The position numbers were made by a program, and so were the translations under genes. Shown piece by piece: positions 1-12,777 of a stretch of DNA of 64,000 nt. Below the pieces are notes generated by a model, which had not been told where the DNA came from, ran no database searches, and saw nothing but the letters and a program-made list of their open reading frames with translations. Every line of letters begins with the position of its first letter. Positions within the stretch are counted from its first letter, which is position 1. The stretch spans positions 558,001 to 622,000 of the forward strand of contig JAOCPU010000001.1 in the NCBI GenBank assembly GCA_035772785.1, written 5' to 3'. The stretch is from Phlebiopsis flavidoalba (Eukaryota > Basidiomycota > Agaricomycetes > Polyporales > Phanerochaetaceae).

Positions 1-3
1 ACC

Positions 4-3000
4 ATGGAGATAGAAGTGAAACGCATACCCTTTGCAGCCTCCCCGTGGGACTTGAAAAGAGTGATTGGTGCCGTTTTGCATAGCGATCTATTTTTCAAAC
101 CCTGAGGATCCTAATGCCCGACTAATGTGAGTTACAGTCATCTAATGACGCGTCTTACGCGACTCACACTATTTAGAAATTTCGACGTAGAAACTCAATG
201 AACATGAAACAATCTCAGCACGGGAACAATGGTACTAGCGGGGGGAAAACTTATCAGTACCAGATGCCAGAATCGCACACAGATTCCTGAGACACGTCTA
301 TGAAGAGGCTATTCGTATGGAAAGGGGAAACTTTTGTTCTCAAGAACACAGAACAGACCCTCCAGATGGGTGAAAGAACGCTTGGAGAAGACCCTATATC
401 TCAACCCTGAAATAGAGGAGGCACTGGAAGACAAGCTTCTCAAGCTCAACGTTGGACTACACGTCGAGAAATTACAATTTGGAGTGTATTATAGAAAACC
501 CTGGCGACACAACCAGAATCTCCAGGCTTTTCTCCGTGGAATATGAAGTGAAATACGCTGATCGCAGTGCGGGGATGCTCGAGTTCGAGTACAAACACAA
601 AGCCATCCGTATCACGGTAAGCACGGCTTTGTTCCATCTGCTAAGTCTAAACTCCCGAGGATAGCTTGGGGATAGATCGACCGAAGAATTCGCGGGTATA
701 CGTTGTCATCACTTTTGCGAACATTCGAAAAATGGCGATGGGCCTCGACTATGGCAATCCCTGTAAATTCAAACGCATGACTAGCGCAGGTTGTGTTTCT
801 CATCATCAATTTACAGTCATATGCTTTGAGTTTCACACGCCGACAATCTTCCAGCTGGAGAGATTCCACCGCACATTAACAGGAGAGTCTTGGAAGGACG
901 AACGAAAAATTTCGCATGCGCAAGGATAGCCTGAGCGACAACCACGCTGCCATCGCTCCTTACGCTCACCAACTCCGCATCATTCTTTCACGATCAGAGC
1001 GACCTCGACAAGTTCTCCGAGCTGTGTCACATCGCTGAAATAGGACGACCGTTTAGGACGACGCGTGGAGGCTTTCAAAAAGAATTTCTTCGCGCCGAAG
1101 AATGTCTTCTACAAGTTCCAGACAATGCTTGCGGAATTCGACTGGCTCGTTGCCTTCCAGCTCGAGGCACTTCTACGCAACGGATTGTTGAACACTGAGG
1201 ACTTATGGATCGATTCTATGGGCCCATCAAACAACTCTGTGCCGCAGACCGAATACCGCTGCGGATACGCTTCGACTGTTCACAGAAAACCTGCGTGCAA
1301 GAGACCCCCGCGAATCGACCATGGAGTGTTTCGAGAAGGTTTGCTCGCGAGACGATCCCGACCACGCCGAGCTTCCCCCAGGCTGCTTCTTGTGTCATCA
1401 CGTGACAGTGACTCCCACCCGTATGTTGCTGGAGGGACCCTTTGTCATCCAATCCAACCGTGTCATTCGACACTATCGCGGATTTTGAGGATCATTTCAT
1501 CCGCGTTGACTTCCGTGATGAAGATCGCCTGCAATACCGTTGGGACAGAGACGTACGTACTTTCTCACTATTGACTACGGAACTTCCGCTAACATTCATT
1601 CCAACTACAGACTGACGGGACTTCGCTCTTGGAAGATCGCGTCGGCATGTACCTCAAGAAAAGGCTTCGTACTAGCCGGTCGAGCCTTCGAATTTCTGGC
1701 GTACTCGAGCTCGGCACTTCGGCGAACATGCTGTCTGGTATCTGAACCCTTTTTTGCACCCCACAAAGGGCTATGTCACTGCGGAAGGCATTCGTAAGAG
1801 CCTCGGCGACTTCTCCTCGGTCATTCAGACAGCCCGCCAAATACGCGGCCCGTCTTGCGCCGTCTTGCCAGGCTTTCACCGCCACCGATCCCTCCGTAGA
1901 CATTCGACGTGACCAGTGGGAGATGATGGACGACCTTGGACCAGGAAGACTACTTGTTCACAGACGGTGTGGGCACCGTCTCGAAGGGAGCTAGGAGACA
2001 TGATTTGGGATGCGTTGTGCGATGCGCGAGACGACAGCTATCGGGAGAATAACATACAGCCCTCAGCCGCGGTGAGTGGAGTCTCCTTTCCATATCTGGC
2101 CTTCACTAACTCGATGTCTCCAGTATCAAATCCGATTTCTCGGTCAGATTCAATGTTGCTACTTGCGGGACTCGTTGCTCACCGTTGCTCTGCAGGTTTC
2201 AAAGGGTATGGTTGCTGTAGACTGGCGTCTCAAAGGGGTCAAGATGAGACTCCGCAAGTCAATGGATAAGTTCCAAGGCCCCGAAGAGGAGACCGCCACT
2301 ATCGAGATCGCGCGGGCGTTTGAACGTCCCAACACCTGTTATCTGAACCGGTAAGTTATTTATAGTCAAAACATCATTATTCCTTACATAGCCTTGCAGT
2401 CCGCTCGTCATGGTCTTGGAGGATCGAGGAGTCGAGAAAGAGGCTTTCATTGAACTGCAGGAACAAGCTGTCGCCGAAAATCAACATGTCGAGTGACAAG
2501 ATACTTGACTGCAGAAAGCTTTTCCGAGAGCATGGTCTGGGTAAACGGCTTCAGGATCTCATACGTCTGGCAGTTCCTCTCCGCCATAGGCCATGGGGGG
2601 ATGGAGTACGAGAAGACATCACGTTACACCCTCAACGATCCCTTCTTTGAGCGCCTCGTCCAGTTCGCCAAGAACGACGTCCTGCGTTCGATCAAGCACA
2701 GCGCTCGCATACCCCTACCACAGAGCTGGCTTCTGGTGGGTGTCGCAGACGAAGGGGCAGCGTACGTGAACGAGGGATGCGAGAACGTATACACGCTGGG
2801 GCCCCATGAGATTTATGGTAAAAATTATTTTTTACCGAGCTCCTATCTCTCATTAACGCAGTCTTTAGCTTGCGTACAACGCTCGCGCGAAGAGGAGCCA
2901 ATTTGGATCAAAGGTAACATTCATTTCTTTCTCGTCCCCCTAGGTGATTCACGCGTCGTCACAGGTCCCGTCATGATAGCTCGTAGCCCGGTAGTTCATC

Positions 3001-4485
3001 CAGGAGATGGTGCGCTCCTCCTAATTTCAATATTGCTCACTATTCACCTCTCGTACAGTGCAAAGGGTTGATGCTATTGGCAAGCCTCCAGATGACGGGG
3101 GAGACTATGCTTCTTCCGAGACCTCAAGAATGTCGTTGTTCTTCCTTGCGTTGGTGAGCAAGCTGTCATGTAGCTCATTTAGGTTCTACTCACAGTCTCA
3201 CGTGCTAGGCGATCGATCTCTCGCCTCGATGCTCGGAGGTGGTGACTTGGACGGGTACAACGTCTCGTCCACGTACATTTACATAACATACTAAAACCGC
3301 TTTCCTAGTGATCTGTATTCTATCATCTGTGAAGACACATTGCTCGCACCCGAGCACGCAGATGCCGCGGAATATCTCTCTGTCGGCAAATATACGTTAG
3401 ATCGGGATAGTACTGTGGAAGACATTTGCGACTTCATCATAGAATATATCGACTCTGATGTCCTGGTAGGTACCCCCTTTGGTTCTTAGCAGCAAATTAG
3501 CTCACTCCACTGCACAGGGATTACTGTCAGATCGCCACTTGGTTATCGCTGATCAATCCAGGGTAGGTGATCAGTTCGCGCAGAGCACACACGTGTTTAG
3601 CTGATAGCTTGAGACTTTAGGAGGGCACAAGAGATGACAGATGTATTCAGCTAGCGCGGCTGTGTAGCCAAGCTGTCGACTATCCAAAGAACGGAGTCAA
3701 GGTTGACATGTAAGCCCGGCGAAGAGCCCATCATGCGATAAACTCAACACCTGTGATAGACAAAACTCTCCTCGATGGCTTATTCCATTCAAACCTGACT
3801 GGAAGCAAGCAGAAGACAATGCACCTTTCGGAAGACTGATTACTACGAATCCGACCGGCTCTAGGTGAACTATATATCGCAACGTCCACCTAATCGACAC
3901 CCCGAAGACGGTGCAGTTCCCGACCAACGGTCTCGCGTACTCACCGACAGCATATCCCAAGCACTATCCCCCTACATCCAAGCCGTCCTCGGCAGCGCTC
4001 AAAACGCAGACAAGGACCTCGTCGCAGTGGGGCCCATCTTCCGGCGGTACGCCGACGAGCTGCGGTACATCAGCGTGACGCACTCGCTCTCGGACTCGCC
4101 CGAGGCGCGGCTCGTCGAGGAGGAGGTCGTCGTCGGCACGATCAGCGCCGTGTGCTCGCAGCGCGCGCTACGCTCCGCAACGACCGCACGTACCGCATGG
4201 GCCTCCACACCAGGACGCTTGTCGACAGCGTCCGCAAGAAGCTGTACCGGCCCCTTCGCGACACCGCCGCCCCCCGAGGCGAGCGGGATCATGCGCTATG
4301 GCCTCCGCCAGGCGTGGCTCGCGTGGGACTATGCGATGCGGAATAGGCACATTTTTGGTGCTAATAGTTTTGCGATCATTTGCGCTTGGATGTATGCTGC
4401 TGCTGCGTTGACTGATATGGGGCAGCTGAATATGAAGCCTGAGAAGCGGGGCGAGGTGGACACGGATCTGGACAAGGAGGATTGA
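4..4485 (+). CDS. RNA-dependent RNA polymerase (QDE-1/RdRP family), RNA silencing
   Basis: Cellular RdRP that makes double-stranded RNA from single-stranded templates for RNA silencing. The start is an ATG in ACCATGG context opening MEIEVKRIPFAASPWDLKR, like other basidiomycete RdRPs. Family blocks follow in order: AFQLEALLRNG (about 1170), TPTRMLLEGPFVIQSNRVIR (about 1420), FTDGVGTVSK (about 1955), RKSMDKF, VLEDRGV, PLPQSWLLVGVADEG, ENVYTLGPHEIY, ARSPVVHPGD, LGGGDLDGD and THSLSD...EEVVVGTI, ending with the YGLRQAWLAWDYAMRNRHIF block. The catalytic DLDGD is rebuilt only after removing intron 3255-3308. Other clear introns are 127-176, 1553-1610, 2072-2123, 2143-2195 and 2351-2399. Several frameshifts occur, including an in-out pair around 4160-4265. 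The order and number of family motifs leave little doubt about identity; whether the locus is functional depends on whether the frameshifts are real. Confidence 0.93.
3255..3308 (+). other. Intron splitting the RdRP catalytic DLDGD motif
   Basis: The intron begins GTACAAC, has a CTAAA-type branch site and ends CTAG. The upstream exon ends GAC TTG GAC GG and the downstream exon begins T GAT CTG TAT. Splicing gives DLDGDLYSII, whereas reading through gives DLDGYNV and loses the third catalytic aspartate. Confidence 0.9.
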
Positions 4486-4610
4486 CATGGATTGCAAAAT
4501 GTATTTCTCTCGATGGTTCTCAGATTACACAGGATGTACAATAGTCTTTCGGAATTGCTACGGTTGCCAAGTACCAAGAGTTGGCGATGTTTGAACTACA
4601 AGTTGAATGC

Positions 4611-5633
4611 TCAGGACGAAAGGAGTGCTTTGTAGTGCTTGATGAGTGCCGTGGCGTCCGTTGCAAACCTAGGCGCCCCCAATGTAAACTAGCAGTAGCC
4701 TTGAGAGCAGCAAGTACTTACGCGCTGTCTCTCCTGCTCTTCTTCTATTCGAGCACGCGCGTGCTTAATAAGCCTTCGGCGCGACTGATGGCGTTCAACA
4801 GAATGCGACTCGACTGTGACGAAGAAATGGGTATGGGCGAGACGAGTATCGAGAATGAAGACTCACGCATTGCGCTCGCTTCGTTGATGGCCTCGGCTCG
4901 GCGATGAGAAAGATCCTCGAATAGGGGTTCAAATGAAGCTAAAACGGCTTGCATTGCCTCCTTGAAATTGTTTGTAACAATATTTGAGCCAAAACAGACG
5001 CATATAATCAGGTAATTCTCACTTCACGAGCGCGGAAGAGCGACAGGTCCTTCAAGTAGTGTTCTTGAGGGACTTCGCGTGCCTTGAGCTCGGCAATCGT
5101 GTGTCCTTGTACTGCTCTCTGTAAAATTCAATATTGAGCTGGGTATATGCATATATAATGATAAGACATGCATATATGCGACACCCTCTTCCACGGCTGC
5201 CGCTGCGTTCTTTCGCGCCTCGGCGAAGAGCGCTTCCTTCTTGGCATCGAATGCGGCGGACCTGGCAGTATTCTTACTTGACTTGCGCTCTGCGGTAAAC
5301 CCACTTGAGTAAAAGTGACGAGTTCCATTCCAAGAACCGCACTTTGGAATTCCTTCACCAGTTCGATCATCTCAAGCATGCTGAAACGGCGAAATTGAGT
5401 ATATGCGCCATGAAAGTCTTGAAGCAGGTGTCATACCTGTCTTTGTCATCGTCTACATTATCTTCCTCATCTTCCTCGCTCATTGACTCAACGCACGCTC
5501 AACAGGTTTCTCGCTCGTTACCTTTGGGTTTCTCTTCACCGCGCCTGTCCACGCAGCCGCCTGTTCAGTAAATCACATGCGCGAGGAAAGAAAAGATCAG
5601 GGACAGACCCTTTTCCGCAGCTTTTCTAGGCAT
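4611..5633 (-). CDS. Hypothetical small coiled-coil protein
   Basis: I do not recognise the family. A multi-exon reading is well supported: it starts MPRKAAEK (ATG at 5633), passes through an acidic block SEEDEEDNVDDDKD, then SMLEMIELVKEFQSAVLGME, then an alanine/lysine-rich helix ARSAAFDAKKEALFAEARKN. Further helices (ELKAREVPQEHYLKDLSLFR, SHRRAEAINEASAM, RARIEEEQERQR) lead to ALIKHYKALLSS and a stop at 4611. Introns are short with GT and AG ends, for example about 5386-5436 and 4785-4866. At least one frameshift is needed near 5310. The heptad-rich helices suggest a coiled-coil adaptor or structural subunit, but that is inference. The gene is tail to tail with the RdRP gene, with 126 bp between stop codons. 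Confidence 0.5.
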
Positions 5634-5804
5634 TTTCCTTGCTAAAGTATTGTACACTGAAAGGGCCTTCGGCTGAGAGCAAACCCGGCGACGTGACCTA
5701 CCCACCGCGGTCACGCTTTGAGCTGAGTTCCAACCCGCGCGGAGCCCCAAATCGCGCGACGCGAGTAGCGGCGCACAGCGTGATGTGACGCGTCGTCTGC
5801 GCGT

Positions 5805-6546
5805 CTACGCGCGCCACTCCACGCGCGCCTCGAGTCGCGCCCCACAAACGCTCGCGCGCGCCGGCTCCACTCCTCCACGGTTGTGTCGCGGTGGTGTGGG
5901 ATCCCGTATGCGGCGCGCCACTTGTGGCGTCACCTCACCCCCGGTTTGCGAGAGCCCTTGATTTAGGCGGGTAGGGTCGTGAGTTGCGAAGGCTGGCGGG
6001 AGCACTTGCGGTGTTTCGTCGGGGATTTCGTCATTTGGGATCGTGTTTTTTGGTGCGGTCGTGGATGAGGCGGAACTGAGGTCGCTCAGGCGGCGGGAAT
6101 GAGGGTGGTAAGATGCGGTTGCAGATCGTACGGACGTGTGTTTCGATGACGAGGAGGGCCATGGATCTGGCCGCGCGTGACTTTGTGGTTTTGGGAGCTC
6201 GTGGTACCGTAAATCTTCGAGCACGGCTGGCTGCTTCGCGTGGTGTGACAGAAGCATATAAGCTCTACTCTTCTCGATACAACGGCCCAATGTAACGTCC
6301 CAAAGCACCCACTTGTTGTACCCGCCGAACGGATTCGGTTTCAAAGCTACGCACTTCATTGGGGAGGTCGACTCGGTGATAGCAATGGTGAAGAAGTAAA
6401 AATCCTGGCACGAAAGAGCCGAATGACCAAGGCATTACTTCTACAAGCTCTGCGAGCGCGCCTGGAGGAGACTTCGGGGGGGTACGATTGGGAATTGAGT
6501 CGGAGCAGATAGACTTGCGCGCAAATCCCGATCTATACGTCGCCAA
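5805..6546 (-). CDS. Hypothetical protein, weakly supported
   Basis: Two open stretches on the minus strand could form one gene. The first, starting at 6546, opens MATYRSGFARKSICSDSIPN and runs into a candidate donor near 6410. The second (6359-5805) reads MKCVALKPNPFGGYNKWVLW, then a Ser/Pro/Thr-rich tail. No domain is recognised and there is no obvious homologue. The open length may simply reflect GC-rich composition, so treat it as a candidate only. Confidence 0.25.
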
Positions 6547-9283
6547 CCACAGGGTCGATATTCTGAGACGGCCCGCCGTGCGTCGAATTTATTATTCGCG
6601 GTGGTTACGCGTCCATCTCAGGTACAAGAAGCCTGCGCAGCGCACCCGGGAAAGACACGAGGGGAGGAGAAACCGAGGTAGCTCCACAGATGCAGAAAGG
6701 GGCGTGTTGGAGTCGGTAGGGGTCCGTCCCCCGACTACGGGGCGCGACCCGAACACGCGCCGTATATAATCTGGGGCAGCGCGCAGTGGGTTACTGCCAC
6801 GAAGTGTATTTTGGCTCGTGCTGCGTGGTTGATACGCTCGGTGCGCCGTGTCCGTAGAGTGGTGTAGACAGATGATCTCCGTCGTATCCGGGCTGTTCGG
6901 CCACACGTATCGTTACGGTGAGTGGTCTGATTTGTAGATATTCGTTGTACTCACCACGCAAGCCAGAGCGGTCTGATACGCGCGTCGAGTGACAGTTCTC
7001 GGCACAGTAGAAAGTGCAGATGCAGTCCTAGCCACTCTTCCTAGAGCAATAGGGTGGCACAACTGCTCCGGTCGAACCAGAGGATAGAGTTTAGTTTTGA
7101 GGTCGTTACTTCGGAAGCATTTTACGGTACAGCAGCTCTGCCCAGGCAGCAATTTAAGGCCACTAGCAACTGAACCTTGTAATCAGCCGCCTACACAACC
7201 ACGATGCGAGCAAAAGCACGCACACGAACAGCACAACCTTCGCGGCTAGACGACGCAACGCGCGCTCGCCCGTCTCTCTCGCAACCACGTTCGCATTCAG
7301 TCGCCCCACGGGACGCGCCCGCAGAAGCCCCCGCCCTGGCTGAGACGCCCCGGTCTGTGGGCCACGCCCCGGACACAGCGGGCGGGACGGACGCCGCTTT
7401 GCTGGACCGGCCGCAATCGCAATTTCTAGGTTGGAAGCCCGATGCGCGCTGGTTCGCCCCTGGACTAGACCGCAGAGGCCAGAACCGCCGCCCTCGCGTT
7501 TCCTCGGGAGAAGCACGCCGCACATTCGCAGGCCTGCTCGCGCAGCCTGTGGGCGCGCCCACGCTGTATTGGGAGGGCGACAGAGTCTGGGCCGGGCGGC
7601 GGCCGTGGCGGGGTGCGTCCGTCGCGAGGCGGTACCGACGCTGCGGCGGGTTTCAAGCTCAGTTTCGTGCCCGTTCGTTGCGCGTGTGCTGGGGCTTCCG
7701 GATGTCCCTGGGGGCCCGCAACGAGGCGCGAGACGCGAAGAAAAGACTGCGCCGCGCAGAGGTCTACTTTCGTCCGCTTATCGGTGCGCGGCGCAAGACC
7801 CGTGTGCGCGAGCTCAGGGACACTCAGCTGACGACGTAGGATCGCCAGGAGGCTCCTTTGCGCGTTTTCTAACCGTATTTTTCAGCGTGTGCGCGGTGCG
7901 TAGAAGAGAGCGAAAAAAACTGGCTATTGGTCCTTGGCTGTGCTTTCGGCAGGAAGCAGGCGATTGCGGACATTTTACGTGGAAAAACGGATGGTTTTCT
8001 ATCGATGCTCCCAGGGCCAGGCCGACGTACGCTGACGGATTCGCCAATAAGGGTGCGGGAATCAAGTTCGAGAAGGTCGGAAGATAGAAAAGTGTGCGAC
8101 ATGCTCAGCGGACAGCCAGCTTGCGTGTTGCGGCCTGTCAGTCGATTGATTTCCTAGCATGCGAGACGTTGAGTCTGCGTTGCAATCAGCCCTGATGCAG
8201 ATGTGGCAGGTGTGCATGGGCCAGCGAGGAGGTAAGGAAAAGCTATTTCCTGTCGCGAGGCAAGGCGTATCGTGGGGTGGACGGACCTGTCTTGTAAATC
8301 TCCTGAGCTGCGCGGTAAGTACGACAAGGGCTGTACTCTTCAACTGCTGCTGTTGTGTGGTAATATTAGGGAATAGACATACGGGGTAAGCACAGCTTGT
8401 GCCGGGATTTTTGAAGGATCGTAGGCTGGCGAGAAAAACCCAGGGCATTTGACGGCACATCGACAAGGAGGAGACAATGGATCAGAGGGCTGCCAGACTC
8501 CCATGGTCTGGACTGGACAGCTGTGTCCAAAATGCGCTGCTGTCTGGGCGAGTTCTGGAGCAGTTGCTCAGGGTGACAGTGTGTTGAACGGGAGCCAATC
8601 CGGAACGCCGAGCGAGATCTGGCGATCGCCATCGCCCTTGGATCTAGACCTGCCCTAAACGGGACGGCGGTATAAAAATCCCCGACTAGGAAACGTTTCT
8701 CGACGCTCATCCCCTCATCATTGGTCTCTGAAAACTCGTCGTCTTCCGTTCGTCACGGACGATGGGACTGCACCGTGGGGTCCTCGCAGGAGAATGGACA
8801 TTGGTGCAAGGCATAGACTGTACCTCCGTATCTCCCTGAGCTTGTGTTTGTTCCACCGGTTCGGGGCTCGTTAGTGTGGTATACATTCCTCTTCTGGCCT
8901 GTATTGTAGATGTGCAAGCAAATACATGGACAGTTGCCAACTCTACGTTTACTCTTGGCGGCGACCGTGTGCGACGTCGTGCAGCCAATCTCGGACGACG
9001 ACGACAGCAACACAAATTAAGATATAGCAGTAGCAGATTGAGATGCTTTAATTATGAGGAGGCCCGCCGCAAGTAACGACCGGGCTATGGTGAGGTCGTG
9101 GTATCTGGCAATCGGCGAAAAGTTCCAGGCTCTTGTGGTCAGTCGCCCATTACCGTCTCCATCATAAAGATCCTTTCACTCCTCTGGTCTCGACATTTTG
9201 ACCCCTTTCCTCTCTCTTTCACCACCACCAACACCACCATCCCCCCCTCTGCCGCGCGCATGAACGCCAGGAGTACGACGACC
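6547..9283. other. No recognised gene; GC-rich block and two TATA-like boxes
   Basis: About 2.7 kb in which no protein family is visible on either strand. Positions 7190-8090 are very GC-rich, and overlapping open frames on both strands there look compositional. TATA-like boxes occur at 6763-6769 (TATATAA) and 8671-8677 (TATAAAA), but I cannot tie either to a coding start. The last 100 bases before 9284 are CT-rich, as expected for the promoter or leader of the Doa1 gene. Confidence 0.6.
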
Positions 9284-12200
9284 ATGCCCTACAAGCTCTC
9301 CGCCACCCTGGCCGGTCACGCCTCCGATGTCTGTCAACCATTCAGACACCACACTTCCCCCCCGACGAATTGCTCACCCCTCACCCCCACAGGTTCGCGC
9401 CGTCGTCTTCAACCGCGAGACGACCTGATTCTCTCCGCGTCCCGCGGACGTTCGACCGCGATATCCTGGACCCAACTCTCACATCCCGCCTCGCCCGTTC
9501 GCCCAGGCCGCCGTGCTGCTCCCCAAACCGGGCAGCGGTTCGTCAACTCGCTCGCATACATCCCGCCGGTCGCCGGACGCGCCAGAAGGTGAGCACCGCC
9601 CAGGCTCCGTAACCGAGTGCATGTATGGTGCTAAGCGGGCGGGACGGGAAAGGCTACGTGATCACTGGCACGCAGGGACGGGCTCGTCAACGTCTTCTCG
9701 CTCGCAGGCGGCGGGTCGGACCCCAGCTTCACGCTCATCGGGCACTCGCAAAACGTCTCTTGCGCTGCACGCGCTGCCCGACGGTACCATTATTTCCGGC
9801 TCGTGGGACAAGTACGTCATCGTTCGTGCGACCCAGAGTCCCCCTCTGACTCGCGACCCCAAGGACGGACGGCCGAGGGTGTGGAAGAACATTCCAGGAA
9901 CTTTACGAGCTCAGTGGACACGAGCAGGCTGGTGTGGGCCGTGCTTGCTCTGTCTCCAGAACAGTTCCTCACGGGTACGTCCCTTCGTGCGCGCTCCGCT
10001 GCTTGTGCTAACATTGGATGCGCCCTACAGGTGCTGCCGACAATACTATCAAGCTGTGGCACACTTCCAAGAATGTCAAGACATACACAGGACATACGCA
10101 GCCTGTGCGCGGGCATCCTTTTACAAATACCTGACATCGGCTTCGCTTCGTGCGCAATGACAGGTGCGCCATTTCATCTCTTCTCACCGCGCACGTAATG
10201 AACAGTCAAATAGTGAAATTCGCGTCTGGACGCTCGAAGGCGACCTCATTTACAATCTTGACCGGGCATACTTCGTTTGTATACAGTATCGCCCTGCTCA
10301 CCGAACGGCGACCTCGCATCCACGGGCGAGGACCGTTACGCTACGCAATTTGGAAAGGTGCGCCCTCCTTCTTCGCTACACATAGACCCACGGCTCTTAT
10401 CACCTCTCTATACCAGACGGCGAGTGCGCACAGACGATCGTGCACCCCGCCATCTCAGTGTGGACCGTGTCCGCGATGCCAAACGGAGACGTCGTGACGG
10501 GCGCGAAGCGACGGATCCGTGCGCGTGTTCAGCGCCGCGGAAGGAGCGGTGGGCGTCCGCGGAGGAACCTGAAGTGCGTACGAGGACGCGTCGCGAGCCT
10601 CGGCGCTGCCCGCGCAGCAGGTCGGCGACGTGAACAAGGCGGACCTGCCCGGCGAAGACGGCCTGCTGCAGCCCGGTAAGTTGGCCCCGCTGACGTGGTT
10701 CCTGCCGCCGTGCGGACGCTGACGGGCGCGCCGGGTTGCAGGAAAGAAGGAAGGCGAGGTGAAGATGATACGACGGGGGGAGAGCGTCGAGGCACATCAG
10801 GTGCGTGGGCTATATGCGGCCTAGTGCGTGCGTGCGGGGGCCCCTCATCGATCTTGCTCAGTGGAACAGTGCTTCAATGTCGTGGCAGAAGATTGGTGAC
10901 GTCGTCGATGCTGTGGGATCGGGTAGAAAACAGCTGTATGAGGGCAAGGAGTACGACTACGTCTTGATGTGGATGTGCAGGAGGGCGTTCCCCCGCTGCA
11001 AACTGCCTTATAACGCGAGCGGTGGGTGTGCATCTGCCCCGTAACTCTGTCGATTTTTCTGACTGGCCTTTGTTGCTAGAAAACCCGTATAACGCGGCCC
11101 AGCGCTTCTTGCAGAATAACGACCTGCCGCTAAGCTACTTGGACGAGGTTGTCAGGTTCATCGAGAAGAGCACCGCTGAGAGGTCAACATGAGCACCGGT
11201 GGTAACAACGATTTTGTAGACACCCTTCACTGGTGCATCACGCTACCAGGCATCTCAGAACACCGCGTCGTCCGGAGCTTCAGAATACATGGATCCCTTC
11301 ACTGGTCTGTCAGTTATACTTGCTTGGCAAATAATCATACTCATATAGTTGTAACTATAGGTGCGTCTAGATACAGGGCACAGCCCAGCGCGCCAGCTGC
11401 ACCTGCACCCGTTGTTTCCAGTGATCATGGACTGGCGGTTCAAGATATTCGGGTTCAAGCGGCGCCTCCTCCTCAGCCACCTCAACCTGCTCCTCCTGTG
11501 GGCGGCAAGCTACCGGTGGTATGTAACAACGGCTATGCTATGGTGGCGTGTCGCTTACAGAGTTTGTGTAGACGAATACGCTGCCCTTCAAGCAAGCAAA
11601 AACATACCTCCGATGCGAAACAAGCTCTTCCAATTCAACGAGGATATCCAAAATGAGATAGTGAGTCTTCTAGACCTTCCATTCGAAAAACCTAAATGCT
11701 GATAGCCTTCCGAAAGTCCACCGCCACCCTGGCCATGTAACCCCGACGAGCGCAGCGTTATCGGACGTACGACGCGTTCCTCTATCTGCAACAAGCACTG
11801 TATCCGGGACGACGCCCAACACCGCCCGCCCATTACGCAGCAGCAGCACGTCGAGGCGCTTTCATCGTCGCGCTCCTGGCACTTTCCTGGAGCGGTGGCC
11901 GCTGGGCTCGCGTTTCCCAACGTACGCTCTACATCTTCCCTCTCTCTGACGTGCGCGCGCGCGCTCAAGCTTGACCCCGCACACCCCCAGTTATCGACCT
12001 CTGCCGCACGCTTCGTGATTGGCTACTGCCCGATTGCGCGTACGTGATCCGGCGTTCAGCAGGGCTACAAGATTGTGAGGTCGCTGTTCGAGCCGCGGAA
12101 TGGAGCGGGTCGTGGGCGACTGCCGCCGATGGACCGGTCACGGGATACGAATCTGTCGCTCTCCTGCGTGGTCTGGCGAATGTGTTCCAGGATAACACGA

Positions 12201-12777
12201 ACTTGGGCGACACCGAACCTGGCAACTGGTGTGAACGAGGTCAGTCGAGGCATCTATGTCCCACTGCGCTGTTTCTGATGGCAGCCCGCGCAGCATCCTA
12301 CAAACGCCTCGAAGAAGCCTCCGTATACAAGCCCTGTCCAGAAACACGCGCATAGCGCTGGGAACCTTGTACTTCAAGTAAGTTTGCAACACGCTCCGCG
12401 TTCGGTCGGCACTGACTGGCCACACACACAGCCTGTCGTGCATCGGCCTGCTGCCAACGTCTCGCACACGAGCAATCTGCGCGCCGGTACACGAGTCTAA
12501 TCCTACAGGGTCTCGAGGCAGAGACAAGCGGACTCGGAGCCGGGCGTTCCGGCTGCTGGCCGCCCTGGGGAACACGGTGCGTGAAGATCTGTTGCACGCG
12601 CTCGAGATTCTGTGCTGACTTGTTGGTAGGCCTATGCGGCGCGGCGCAGCATGGGCAGGCACTGCCCGCGCAGACGGCGAAGTGCGCGGGAGCTTGTGGG
12701 GTGCGGCGGCGCGTGTGTTTCCAGAGGGAGCGGATAGAGTCGATGGCGCGCAGAGGAGGTGGGCGGGCTGTTTGTAG
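9284..12777 (+). CDS. DOA1: Ubiquitin homeostasis protein Doa1/Ufd3 (PLAA family)
   Basis: Cdc48 cofactor that binds ubiquitin and supports ubiquitin recycling and endosomal sorting. The ATG at 9284 (ACCATGC) opens MPYKLSATLAGHASDV. WD40 repeats follow, with pieces such as FTLIGHSQNV, ALHALPDGTIISGSWDK, LTGHTSFVYSIALL and PAISVWTVSAMPNGDVVTGA. The ubiquitin-binding PFU domain spans about 10860-11190 (WNSASMSWQKIGDVVDAVG, KLPYNASENPYNAAQRFLQN, LPLSYLDEVVRFIEKS). A Pro/Ala linker leads to the PUL domain from about 11575 (LPFKQA, MRNKLFQFNEDIQNE, ANVFQDNTNLGD), which binds Cdc48 in the family. The full WD40-PFU-PUL order is present. Numerous frameshifts and short introns break the frame, and the exact C-terminus is uncertain. 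Confidence 0.9.

Noticed and set aside
4150..4270. Programmed frameshift in the RdRP
   Set aside because: The in-out pair of shifts restores a normal family sequence, has no slippery heptamer I can see, and resembles the indels in all other genes.
1..4485. RdRP of viral origin
   Set aside because: The DLDGD motif, many spliceosomal introns and QDE-1-type blocks identify the cellular silencing polymerase, not a viral RdRP.
7191..8087. Overlapping open frames of 120-218 codons on both strands
   Set aside because: They are compositional in a very GC-rich block, with no domain, no convincing introns and no family resemblance.
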